NCBI GenBank assembly: GCA_902489295.1
Contig: CABTZM010000098.1
Coordinates: forward strand, 1-7,631
Direction of reading: 5' to 3'
Source of the DNA: an uncultured Collinsella sp.
GTDB taxonomy: Bacteria; Actinomycetota; Coriobacteriia; Coriobacteriales; Coriobacteriaceae
DNA length: 7,631 nt
Shown: piece by piece, positions 1 to 6,152 of the stretch
How positions within the stretch are numbered: position 1 is the stretch's first letter
Layout: every line of letters starts with the position of its first letter
Translations under genes and position numbers: made by a program
Notes under the pieces: model-generated
The model's database searches: none
What the model was told of the DNA's origin: nothing
What the model saw: only the letters and a program-made list of their open reading frames with translations

Positions 1-240
<240 letters not shown>

Positions 241-287
241 GCGGATCCTTTCTTGCATTGAGTGCATTACGTCGTTGTAACCGTACT

Positions 288-293
288 ATTGTA
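288..293 (-). promoter_or_regulatory. Possible -10 box for prfC
   Basis: On the minus strand this reads TACAAT, one base off the sigma-70 consensus, and lies 48 bp upstream of the prfC start. I do not see a convincing -35 box at 16-18 bp, so this is a weak call. If right, the prfC transcript starts around 280 and the repeat array lies wholly upstream of it. Confidence 0.3.
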
Positions 294-380
294 GCCGCGA
301 AATGCTGCGACAGGGCGCCTATCAGGACAAATTCATCAGTCGAAGCTTGGATACCGGTCGGCGGCGGCACTCCGCAGCAG

Positions 381-603
381 TTTGTCTCGATCTGTAACAT
401 CTAGACGGGTTTTGAACCTCTTCCTGTTACAGATTGAGACAAACAAACTGACCTGCCGACAAAATCTCGAACTGTAACAGTTAGCCGCCCAAAACGGCTC
501 CAGATGTTACAGATCGAGACAAAAGGGCCGGCGGGCAAACAACATCTCAATCTGTAACAACTAGCTGGGTAATTCGGGTCTTGTTGTTACAGATCGAGAC
601 AAA
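381..603. repeat. Array of six alternately inverted 15-bp cores at exact 40-bp spacing
   Basis: The core TGTTACAGATCGAGA and its reverse complement alternate six times. Left-facing copies are at 385-399, 465-479 and 545-559; right-facing copies are at 425-439, 505-519 and 585-599. Every gap between neighbours is exactly 25 bp. Each copy differs from the consensus at no more than one position. The outermost copies extend symmetrically (TTTG at 381-384 and CAAA at 600-603), and CAAA also follows the first two right-facing copies. The 25-bp spacers differ in sequence, although the three inner ones share TAG at their third to fifth bases (402-404, 482-484, 562-564), and the middle one holds a small AGCCG/CGGCT hairpin (483-499). 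Transcribed RNA could form three hairpins with 15-bp stems, or a shifted alternative set pairing each arm with its other neighbour. The layout recalls BIMEs built from REP sequences; no transposase is nearby. Function is unknown. Confidence 0.92.
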
Positions 604-630
604 CGGTCGCCGGCCATCCTGATTTCCCTC

Positions 631-660
631 TTGCATAACTGTGCATAGTGTATATATACT
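631..660 (+). promoter_or_regulatory. Promoter of the GntR-ABC operon
   Basis: TTGCAT (631-636) and TATACT (655-660) are separated by 18 bp and resemble sigma-70 -35 and -10 boxes. The -10 lies inside the operator-like palindromes, and transcription would begin near 667, about 40 bp before the GTG start of the regulator. This is prediction from sequence only; a shifted -10 (TATATA, 653-658, 16-bp spacer) is also possible. Confidence 0.55.
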
Positions 661-686
661 GTGCTTACCGGTTATATACACGTGTA
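648..686. promoter_or_regulatory. Operator-like nested palindromes (likely GntR autoregulatory site)
   Basis: GTGTATATA (648-656) and TATATACAC (673-681) form a perfect 9-bp inverted repeat around a 16-bp centre that ends with the palindrome ACCGGT (667-672). Two perfect 10-bp palindromes overlap its arms: GTATATATAC (650-659) and TACACGTGTA (677-686). GntR-family regulators are known to bind palindromes with GT and AC at the ends, and the left palindrome overlaps the -10 box, as expected for a self-repressing regulator. A direct repeat ACTGTGC (638-644 and 658-664, 20 bp apart) lies across the same region. That this is the site of the adjacent GntR protein is inference. Confidence 0.6.
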
Positions 687-708
687 GCCCATCAGCTAAG
701 GAGCCGCT

Positions 709-1089
709 GTGGACATCATCCTATCCAATTCGAGCGACAAGCCCATCTACGAGCAGATATCCTCACAGGTCAAGGCACAGATCCTATCGGGTGCACTCGC
801 CGCGGGAGCCAAACTCCCGAGTATCCGCGCGCTCGCCAGCGACCTGGGCGTGAGCGTCATCACCACCAAGCGTGCCTATGCCGACTTGGAGCAGCTCGGG
901 TTTATCTGTACCGTGCAGGGCAAAGGCTGCTTTGTCGCCGAGGGCAACCAAGAGCTCTTGCGCGAAAACCAGCTCTGCCATGTCGAAGAGCTGCTTGCAC
1001 AGGCAGCGACACAGGCAGAAGCCCTGGGCGTCACGCGCGTCAAGTTGCACGAGATGCTCGACCTGGTAGCTCCCGAAACCATGCAGTAG
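709..1089 (+). CDS. GntR-family transcriptional regulator, YtrA subfamily
   Basis: This is a 126-residue DNA-binding protein with a winged helix-turn-helix at about residues 10-78: KPIYEQISSQVKAQILSG, then LPSIRALASDLGVSVITTKR (recognition helix), then LEQLGFICTVQGKGCFVAE (wing). The remaining 45 residues are helical and too short for a ligand-binding domain of the FadR or HutC type; that short tail defines the YtrA subfamily. The GTG start is set by AAGGAG (698-703) five bases upstream. The ABC ATPase gene begins 23 bp after the stop, and regulators of this type typically repress the ABC exporter operon they head. Palindromes over the promoter support autoregulation. The effector is unknown; in Bacillus subtilis the YtrA system responds to cell-wall-active antibiotics, but nothing here shows the same inducer. 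Confidence 0.9.
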   Translation: MDIILSNSSDKPIYEQISSQVKAQILSGALAAGAKLPSIRALASDLGVSVITTKRAYADLEQLGFICTVQGKGCFVAEGNQELLRENQLCHVEELLAQAATQAEALGVTRVKLHEMLDLVAPETMQ

Positions 1090-1112
1090 CCATCTGCAAG
1101 AAAGGCTATACC

Positions 1113-1994
1113 ATGCAAAACCTGTTAGAACTCAAAGCCGTCTCGCGCCGGGTGAGCGACCGCTTTTCGTTGCGCGATGTCACACTTGCCGTAGAGCCCG
1201 GCCAGATTGTTGGCTTTGTGGGCGCAAACGGTGCCGGCAAGACAACGACCATCCGCGCCGCGCTCGGCCTCATAAAGCTCGATGCCGGCGAGGTATGTCT
1301 ATTTGGGCAGCGCTGCGATGCCAGTGCGCCCGATGAGCTCCAGCGCCGCATGCGCTCGCGCATCGGACTCGTGCTGGACACGTGCCCCTTCCCTTCCACA
1401 CTCAAGGTGGCGGAGGTCGAAGCGCTTGTTAGCCCCGCATACCCCACGTGGAACCATGGCACGTTCGCAGACCTCATCGATCGATTTGGCTTGGAACTCA
1501 AGGCAAAGGTCAAGGACCTCTCCCGCGGTATGGGCATGAAGCTGCAGCTCGCGTGTGCGCTCAGCCACAAGGCCGAGCTGCTCATCTTGGACGAAGCCAC
1601 AGCTGGCCTCGATCCCATGGCACGCGAGGAGCTGCTCGACGAACTGCTCTCCTTTGTCGCCGACGGACAGCACGGCGTATTGTTCTCGAGCCACATCACC
1701 TCCGACCTTGAACGTGCCGCCGACCGCGTCGTCTGCATCGATAACGGCTCGATTGTGTTCGATTTGCCGCGCGAGGACATTACCGACCGCGCCGGCATTG
1801 CCCACTGTACCCAGGCGCAAGCTGCCGAGCTGATGGCTTGCGTCGAAGGCGCCCGTGCCACCCGTCATGCCTACAGCGTTGACGTGCTGGTCCCCAATCG
1901 CCGCGAAGCACTCGAGGCCTTTCCCGAGATTCCCTGTGACCGGATTTCCATCGATGACTACCTGCGCCTTACGCTGAAAGGAGCCTCCAAATGA
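1113..1994 (+). CDS. ABC transporter ATP-binding protein (ABC-2 / YtrB-like)
   Basis: This 293-residue cytoplasmic ATPase powers the membrane partner encoded next. Walker A is GANGAGKTT (37-45), the signature is LSRGM (136-140) in place of LSGGQ, Walker B is LLILDE (156-161), the D-loop is AGLD (164-167) and the H-loop histidine is H194 in FSSHI. At the usual Q-loop place the sequence reads LVLDTCPFP, so the glutamine appears to be replaced by D89. After about residue 215 comes an 80-residue C-terminal extension with no recognised motif. The frame stays open upstream to 648, but those codons overlap the GntR gene. ATG 1113 follows an AAGAAAGG Shine-Dalgarno and starts at the typical N-terminus. 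The stop overlaps the permease ATG (ATGA), a sign of translational coupling. Export is more likely than import because no binding protein is present; the substrate is unknown. Confidence 0.93.
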   Translation: MQNLLELKAVSRRVSDRFSLRDVTLAVEPGQIVGFVGANGAGKTTTIRAALGLIKLDAGEVCLFGQRCDASAPDELQRRMRSRIGLVLDTCPFPSTLKVAEVEALVSPAYPTWNHGTFADLIDRFGLELKAKVKDLSRGMGMKLQLACALSHKAELLILDEATAGLDPMAREELLDELLSFVADGQHGVLFSSHITSDLERAADRVVCIDNGSIVFDLPREDITDRAGIAHCTQAQAAELMACVEGARATRHAYSVDVLVPNRREALEAFPEIPCDRISIDDYLRLTLKGASK

Positions 1995-2689
1995 AACGCG
2001 CCTTTATGTCCGAGACCGCTATCATGCGTTCGTTTCTCCCGAGCATCGCCGGCGTCGGCCTGTTCATATTCGTCGTGCTGACCCTTGCCAACGCGACAGA
2101 CGGCGATTCCGGCATGAGCGCCGGCACCTGCGCGGTCAGCGCCATGTCGCCCATCATAATCATGAACTCGCTGGCTGGCTACGATAAACAAAACGGTTGG
2201 GAGCGCTATCGGGCAACGCTGCCGTTTTCGCGCAAGGACATCGTCTGCGCACGCTACCTGTGCATTATTGCCTTCTCGGCCGTCATGGCATGCGCGGCTA
2301 CGCTTCTGAACATCCTCGCCCTTCCGTTCTTCGACCACATGGGCATCCCTTCGACAGGCCAGACGGTCTTTGAAATCGCAACCGCCTCGACGGCATCGAT
2401 GCTCATCTCCCTCATGATGGTGTTTTTGGCACAGCCGATTTTCTTTCGATTTGGCCATATGGAGGCGCTGCGCCTATCCGTCGGCCTGTTTGCCCTGCTT
2501 GGCTGCGGCACCATGGCAATGCTGAGCTCCTCCAACCCCATCAGCATCTGGCTCATGTCATTTGCCGGGGCAAATCCCGATCCCGCCGTCATCGGATGTC
2601 TGTGCGCCGGCATAGCCGTCCTTGCGTTCGCGCTATTTGCAATCAGCTGCACCGTCAGCACCAAGATCTATCGAGCACGCGACCTGTAG
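1991..2689 (+). CDS. ABC-2-type permease subunit, six membrane helices
   Basis: This 232-residue hydrophobic protein has probable membrane helices at about 15-33, 43-62, 86-110, 126-150, 160-178 and 199-221. Between helices 2 and 3 is the cytoplasmic stretch YDKQNGWERYRATLPFSRKD (64-83), typical of the ABC2_membrane_5 group of permeases that pair with YtrB-like ATPases; it probably forms the coupling contact with the ATPase. The ATG overlaps the ATPase stop codon by four bases. It is the only permease in the module, so the working transporter is presumably a homodimer with two copies of the ATPase. Substrate and direction are not readable from the sequence; relatives take part in peptide-antibiotic or cell-envelope stress responses. 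Confidence 0.85.
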   Translation: MKRAFMSETAIMRSFLPSIAGVGLFIFVVLTLANATDGDSGMSAGTCAVSAMSPIIIMNSLAGYDKQNGWERYRATLPFSRKDIVCARYLCIIAFSAVMACAATLLNILALPFFDHMGIPSTGQTVFEIATASTASMLISLMMVFLAQPIFFRFGHMEALRLSVGLFALLGCGTMAMLSSSNPISIWLMSFAGANPDPAVIGCLCAGIAVLAFALFAISCTVSTKIYRARDL

Positions 2690-2757
2690 CCGCAAGCGGT
2701 ATCATCGGACGAGCGCCGTAGACTTGGCGTGGTCGTTCTTGAGGAGGCGCCGCACCC

Positions 2758-3633
2758 GTGTCGTGGGTTGTTGCAGCGTTTGCATCGGCATTCTTTGCCG
2801 GCATCACATCTATCCTGGCCAAATGCGGCATCAAACACACCGATTCCGATATCGCCACCGCCATCCGCACCTGCGTGGTGCTCGTATTTGCCTGGGTAAT
2901 GACGGGCATTTCTGGATCCATCGGGACCATTGGCAGCATCGCGGCCAAGGCTTGGCTATTCCTCGTCCTCTCAGGACTTGCCACTGGCGCTTCGTGGATC
3001 TGCTACTTTAAGGCGCTCAGCATAGGAGACGTCAATAAGGTCGTACCGGTCGACAAGATGAGCACCGTACTCGCCGCGCTGATCGCCATTGTTCTCTTTG
3101 GCGAGACGAGCAATCTGGCCGTAAAGCTTATCGGGACGGTCGTAATCGCCCTCGGCACGTTCCTGATGATTGAGAAGAGGCAGTCAGCTGGCATGGGCCA
3201 GAAGCAAGACCGGACTTGGCTCGGCTACGCCATCGGCGCCGCCGTTTTCGCGGCACTCACGTCCATCCTTGCCAAGGTTGGCATCGAAGGAGTCGAGTCA
3301 AACCTGGCCACGGCAATCCGCACCTGTGTGGTACTGGTTATGGCGTGGGCAATCGTGGCAGCCAAGGGAAAACTGGGGCAGGTAGCGCACGTTGACCGGC
3401 GTGAACTCACATTTCTCACAGCATCGGGCATTGCGACCGGTGCATCGTGGCTACTCTATTACTACGCCATTGCCGCCGGGCAGGTGAGCATCGTGGTGCA
3501 GATCGACAAGCTATCGATTGTCGTATCGGTGCTGTTCGCACGACTTGCCTTCAACGAAAAGCTGTCGCGCCGAAGCGCCGCCGGCCTTTTTCTCATCGTT
3601 CTGGGCACCGCTGCACTCGCAATTTGGAAGTAA
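2758..3633 (+). CDS. EamA-family (DMT superfamily) transporter with two near-repeat halves
   Basis: This 291-residue inner-membrane protein has about ten helices, arranged as two five-helix EamA domains (about residues 3-142 and 154-291). The halves are strikingly alike. Residues 3-48 and 154-199 share 27 of 46 positions, including TSILAK, ATAIRTCVVLV and AW; later GLATGASW aligns with GIATGASW and VDKMS with IDKLS. A charged linker (EKRQ to DRT, about 141-153) joins them. EamA proteins export or import small metabolites such as amino acids or nucleosides, but the substrate here is unknown. The start is GTG 2758 with GAGGAGG (2741-2747) ten bases before it. The 68-bp gap to the permease gene holds no clear terminator or promoter, so it is probably read through from the ABC operon, though the functional link is uncertain. 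Confidence 0.88.
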   Translation: MSWVVAAFASAFFAGITSILAKCGIKHTDSDIATAIRTCVVLVFAWVMTGISGSIGTIGSIAAKAWLFLVLSGLATGASWICYFKALSIGDVNKVVPVDKMSTVLAALIAIVLFGETSNLAVKLIGTVVIALGTFLMIEKRQSAGMGQKQDRTWLGYAIGAAVFAALTSILAKVGIEGVESNLATAIRTCVVLVMAWAIVAAKGKLGQVAHVDRRELTFLTASGIATGASWLLYYYAIAAGQVSIVVQIDKLSIVVSVLFARLAFNEKLSRRSAAGLFLIVLGTAALAIWK

Positions 3634-3717
3634 GGCGCAGCGAACGCAAGCCTCGGCGCACTCGTGGCCGCAATCGGTCGCCAGCAAATACGAATATATG
3701 ACAAATGACATGTCCCC

Positions 3718-3757
3718 GGCCCGTGCACAACGTCCTACAATGAAGGCGTCACGGGCC
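3718..3757. promoter_or_regulatory. Inverted repeat flanking a possible -10 box upstream of the methyltransferase gene
   Basis: GGCCCGTG (3718-3725) and CACGGGCC (3750-3757) are a perfect 8-bp inverted repeat 24 bp apart, with TACAAT (3736-3741), a good -10 match on the plus strand, between them. No T-run follows, so it is unlikely to be a terminator for the EamA gene. It could be a repressor site over the methyltransferase promoter. A -35 box at normal distance is not evident. The rest of 3634-3717 shows nothing I can name. Confidence 0.35.
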
Positions 3758-3810
3758 TTGGCCCAACCTCGATCATCCAAGGGGATGTCTTTTTGGTCAT
3801 TGTTCTTTAG

Positions 3811-3876
3811 GGAACGGTCAATCGCATAGAACCATGAAAACGGCCGCCTAACGGCCGTGGTTTGTTGTGCCGTTCC
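3811..3876 (+). promoter_or_regulatory. Nested hairpin in the methyltransferase leader
   Basis: Three nested stems can form in the RNA: GGAACGG/CCGTTCC (3811-3817 with 3870-3876), AACC/GGTT (3830-3833 with 3859-3862) and ACGGCCG/CGGCCGT (3840-3846 with 3852-3858, loop CCTAA). The inner stem is followed by GGTTTGTTGTG, a poor U-tract, so it may be a weak terminator of upstream transcription or an attenuator for the methyltransferase. I do not recognise a known riboswitch family. The structure ends about 30 bases before the Shine-Dalgarno. Confidence 0.4.
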
Positions 3877-3917
3877 GCCTCCGTCATCTGCCAATTTGCA
3901 CCTGATAGGAAAGAACA

Positions 3918-4655
3918 ATGCAATCCAAGGAATCCCAAACCTTCCCAAAAGCCAACAGCTTCGATACGGCACTCGTGCGCTCTAAGATTATGGGACCCAA
4001 TCCTCTCAAACTCTGTGAGGAACTCCTTTGCGATGCAAGTATTCCCCGCGGCGCTCGCGTCTGCGACCTTGGGTCGGGCACCGGCATCACCAGCGCCCTG
4101 CTTGTCCGCGAATACGGGTTTGACACCTACGCCGTCGATCTGTGGAGCGACCCCAAGGAGAACCGCGCGTTCTTCGATTCACTCGGTATTTCCCGCAACA
4201 CCATTCACCCTGTTAAAGCGGACGCCTCGCAAGGGCTGCCATTTGAGCATGACTTTTTTGATGCGGTCGTGAGCATCGACTCGTACAACTACTACGGTCG
4301 CGACCCGCATTATCTGGGCGAGCGTCTGCTCCCCTACGTAAAGCGCGGGGGCATGCTTTACCTGAGCATTCCCGGCATGGTCCGCGACTGTCACGACAAT
4401 CTGCCCGATTGCCTGCTCAAATCCTGGACACCCGAGCAGCTCGACTATATGCACGACATAGCCTGGTGGCGCGCCATGATCGAACCGACCCCCGGCGTCG
4501 AGATAGTCTCGATGCAACCCATGCTCTGCACCAACGAGGCATGGGCAGACTGGCTCGTTTGCGACAACGAGTACGCAGCGGGCGACCGCGCTGCCGTTGA
4601 AGCGGGCGCACTCGAGTATCTCAACACCATCGCAATCGTGCTGAAGAAGCTCTAA
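3918..4655 (+). CDS. Class I SAM-dependent methyltransferase
   Basis: This 245-residue soluble enzyme is predicted to move a methyl group from S-adenosylmethionine to an unknown acceptor. The Rossmann fold is clear: motif I CDLGSGTG (49-56) binds SAM, YAVDLW carries the acidic residue D74 for the ribose hydroxyls, VKADA (99-103) has D102 near the adenine, and FFDAVVSIDSYNYYG (113-127) is the motif IV region. LLPYVKRGGMLYLSIPG follows as the post-IV strand. The N-terminal SKIMGPNPLKLCEELL is typical of small-molecule methyltransferases of this broad group. The C-terminal third, rich in tryptophan and aromatics (SWTPEQLDYMHDIAWW), probably forms the acceptor site. AGGA (3907-3910) lies seven bases before the ATG. 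It stands alone, with its own leader and terminator. Acceptor specificity cannot be called. Confidence 0.88.
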   Translation: MQSKESQTFPKANSFDTALVRSKIMGPNPLKLCEELLCDASIPRGARVCDLGSGTGITSALLVREYGFDTYAVDLWSDPKENRAFFDSLGISRNTIHPVKADASQGLPFEHDFFDAVVSIDSYNYYGRDPHYLGERLLPYVKRGGMLYLSIPGMVRDCHDNLPDCLLKSWTPEQLDYMHDIAWWRAMIEPTPGVEIVSMQPMLCTNEAWADWLVCDNEYAAGDRAAVEAGALEYLNTIAIVLKKL

Positions 4656-4660
4656 ATAAC

Positions 4661-4704
4661 AGCCGCGCGAGGCCGTAGACATACGGTCTCGCGCGGCTTC
4701 TTTC
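4661..4704 (+). terminator. Strong intrinsic terminator between convergent genes
   Basis: AGCCGCGCGAG (4661-4671) pairs with CTCGCGCGGCT (4688-4698). The stem continues inward through a G-U pair and four more pairs (4672-4676 with 4683-4687) to a six-base loop, giving about 16 pairs. TTCTTTC follows on the plus strand, ending the methyltransferase transcript. In the other direction the hairpin is followed by a less U-rich tail, so it may also serve the convergent CLC gene. Confidence 0.88.
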
Positions 4705-4741
4705 AAAACGGGTTATGAGACAAGCCGCAACGGGCAGTCTG

Positions 4742-6028
4742 CTACTTGCGCAGCGGCTTGGGCAGCGGAATGCCAGCGGCGATGACGGCGGCGATGATCA
4801 TGGCGACGATGCCCTTGAGCGGGAAGCACATAAGCAGCAGGCCCACGACCATGACGGGCTGACGCATAACGGCACCCATCGTCGAGGCGGTGCAGACGGC
4901 GACGCAAAAGACCGGATCGGCACCCGTGAGCAGCGCGAAACCGTAGCCCAGGCTCACGCCTGAGAAGATCACGGGGAAGAAATGGCCGCCGCGCCAGCCC
5001 AGGTTGATAAGGGCGGGCGTCAGCATGGCCTTGACCAGACCGGTCGCGATAAGCACGCCGGCGGGGATGGTGAGGTAGGTCTCCATGAGCACATCTGCCT
5101 GCGTCTCGCCGGCAAACATGGTGAAGGGCAGAACCGTGCCACAAGCCGCGAGCACCAGACCAGCCAGCATGGCCTTGACGACGGGGCGCTCCCCAATGGC
5201 ATGGGCCAACGCCTCGCTTGCATGCTCCGAGACAAAGAACAGCCAACCGCAGACCATGCCGACCAGCGTCAGAGGAATGAGCCACGTCAGTTCCAAGCTG
5301 CCCATCTCGGCAGCCTCAAACCGCGGCATGCCCATGCCGCCGCCCATAAGCTGGCCAAGCAGCAGGTAGGTACCCAGGCCACCGGCAATCGCAATGCCGT
5401 AGACCACGGTCTTTTGTGCCTTGGGCAGTTTGATCGTGATCTCGTCGGACGAATCATCCTGGCCGTCGGCGCTGCCGGCGAGCGGCGCCACAAAACCAAA
5501 GACGGGTGCGGTAAAGAGCGCCGTCAGGGCAGCCTGGGTGCCCAGCAGCGTGAGCTCCCTAAACTCGGCACCAAAGCGCCGCATGCGGTCGCCGACCCAG
5601 CTGCACAGGCCTGCGATAACGCCGGTCAGACCGGCCTCGGGACCAATGCTTCCGCCAAACAGCAGCGGCAGCAATGCCGCAATCGACAGCTTGCCCAGGC
5701 TATCGTACGGGTAGCGCCCGTCTTGTTTGACCTTGGCCATCACCTGGTTGAGGTCGTCGGTCTTGGTGCCGGTCAACTTTTCGTACAGACCGATGAGCAG
5801 GCCGCCCAGCAGGCAGACGAAAAACGGATACGGTAGGCAACCGAAGGGACCACTGGCAAGCTCGGGCGAAGCAGCACCCAGCATGTGCGGAATCTCGGTC
5901 CAAAAGAAATCGATGCCGTGCTCCATCGCAAAAAAGAACAGCCAGACCGCAGCACCGGCGAGCGCGCCAGTCACGGCTACGCTAATGAGGAACAGCGCTC
6001 GGTTTTTAGGTTTTGCAAGGTTGTCCAT
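4742..6028 (-). CDS. CLC-family chloride channel/transporter with atypical filter motifs
   Basis: This 428-residue membrane protein has about ten or more hydrophobic helices and the CLC fold signatures. GGSIGPEAG (125-133) corresponds to the GxEGP loop, and GWRGGHFFPVIFSGVSLG (344-361) is the GGxFxP loop. In classical antiporters such as E. coli ClcA the first loop carries the external gating glutamate (GREGP); here that place is I128, with a glutamate only after the proline (E131). I also find no GSGIP motif, the region around 88-110 being TKTDDLNQVMAKVKQDGRYP. This resembles the divergent CLC branch that includes E. coli YfeO (my recollection). No CBS domains follow, and an acidic loop (about 185-196, ADGQDDSSDE) interrupts the middle. 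ATG 6028 has GGGAGGA upstream (6033-6039). It lies downstream of the LOG and potassium channel genes on the same strand. Chloride or another small anion is the likely ion. Confidence 0.88.
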   Translation of the reverse strand: MDNLAKPKNRALFLISVAVTGALAGAAVWLFFFAMEHGIDFFWTEIPHMLGAASPELASGPFGCLPYPFFVCLLGGLLIGLYEKLTGTKTDDLNQVMAKVKQDGRYPYDSLGKLSIAALLPLLFGGSIGPEAGLTGVIAGLCSWVGDRMRRFGAEFRELTLLGTQAALTALFTAPVFGFVAPLAGSADGQDDSSDEITIKLPKAQKTVVYGIAIAGGLGTYLLLGQLMGGGMGMPRFEAAEMGSLELTWLIPLTLVGMVCGWLFFVSEHASEALAHAIGERPVVKAMLAGLVLAACGTVLPFTMFAGETQADVLMETYLTIPAGVLIATGLVKAMLTPALINLGWRGGHFFPVIFSGVSLGYGFALLTGADPVFCVAVCTASTMGAVMRQPVMVVGLLLMCFPLKGIVAMIIAAVIAAGIPLPKPLRK

Positions 6029-6067
6029 CGGGTCCTCCCGTGGTCAAAGTCGACAGAAATACGTTTT

Positions 6068-6073
6068 ATTGTA
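6068..6073 (-). promoter_or_regulatory. Possible -10 box for the CLC gene
   Basis: On the minus strand this reads TACAAT, 40 bp before the CLC start and inside the 124-bp gap after the LOG gene. A TTGGCG (6094-6099) could be a -35 box, but its 20-bp spacing is too long for confidence. If real, the CLC gene can be expressed apart from the LOG gene. Confidence 0.3.
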
Positions 6074-6152
6074 GAGCGGACACGGCCTGAGCGCGCCAAC
6101 CATCTGCGCCGTTAACAACACCGTTGGGCGCCGCGTGTGACGAATTCGCTGT

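Larger units (their letters stand above)
241..708. other. Divergent intergenic region between prfC and the GntR gene
   Basis: This 468-bp gap separates two genes pointing away from each other. Positions 241-380 hold the prfC Shine-Dalgarno and a weak -10, with nothing else recognised. Positions 381-603 are the alternating inverted-repeat array. Positions 604-630 show nothing clear. Positions 631-708 hold the promoter, operator-like palindromes and Shine-Dalgarno of the regulator gene. Short open frames here (for example 201-404) lack a Shine-Dalgarno and run through repeat sequence, so I see no protein gene in it. Confidence 0.75.

Noticed and set aside
381..603. CRISPR array
   Set aside because: The repeated core alternates orientation, is only 15 bp with 25-bp gaps, and no cas gene is nearby; direct repeats at 80 bp are the wrong size.
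381..603. Tandem transcription terminators
   Set aside because: Both neighbouring genes point away from the array, and no U-tract follows any of the hairpins.
648..1112. Long N-terminal extension of the ABC ATPase in frame from 648
   Set aside because: These codons overlap the GntR gene and give an arginine-rich stretch unlike any ABC protein; ATG 1113 has its own Shine-Dalgarno and a normal N-terminus.
1106..1861. 251-codon antisense frame under the ABC ATPase
   Set aside because: Serine- and arginine-rich product without domain motifs; it is a by-product of GC-biased codons in the real gene.
3511..3972. Minus-strand frame of 153 codons across the EamA end and the methyltransferase start
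   Set aside because: It overlaps two well-supported genes and shows no Shine-Dalgarno or recognisable domain; the middle part (about 3650-3840) looks mildly protein-like but I could not name it.
4982..5836. 284-codon plus-strand frame opposite the CLC gene
   Set aside because: Glutamine-, histidine- and arginine-rich composition typical of the antisense of a membrane protein gene; the CLC frame has clear family motifs.
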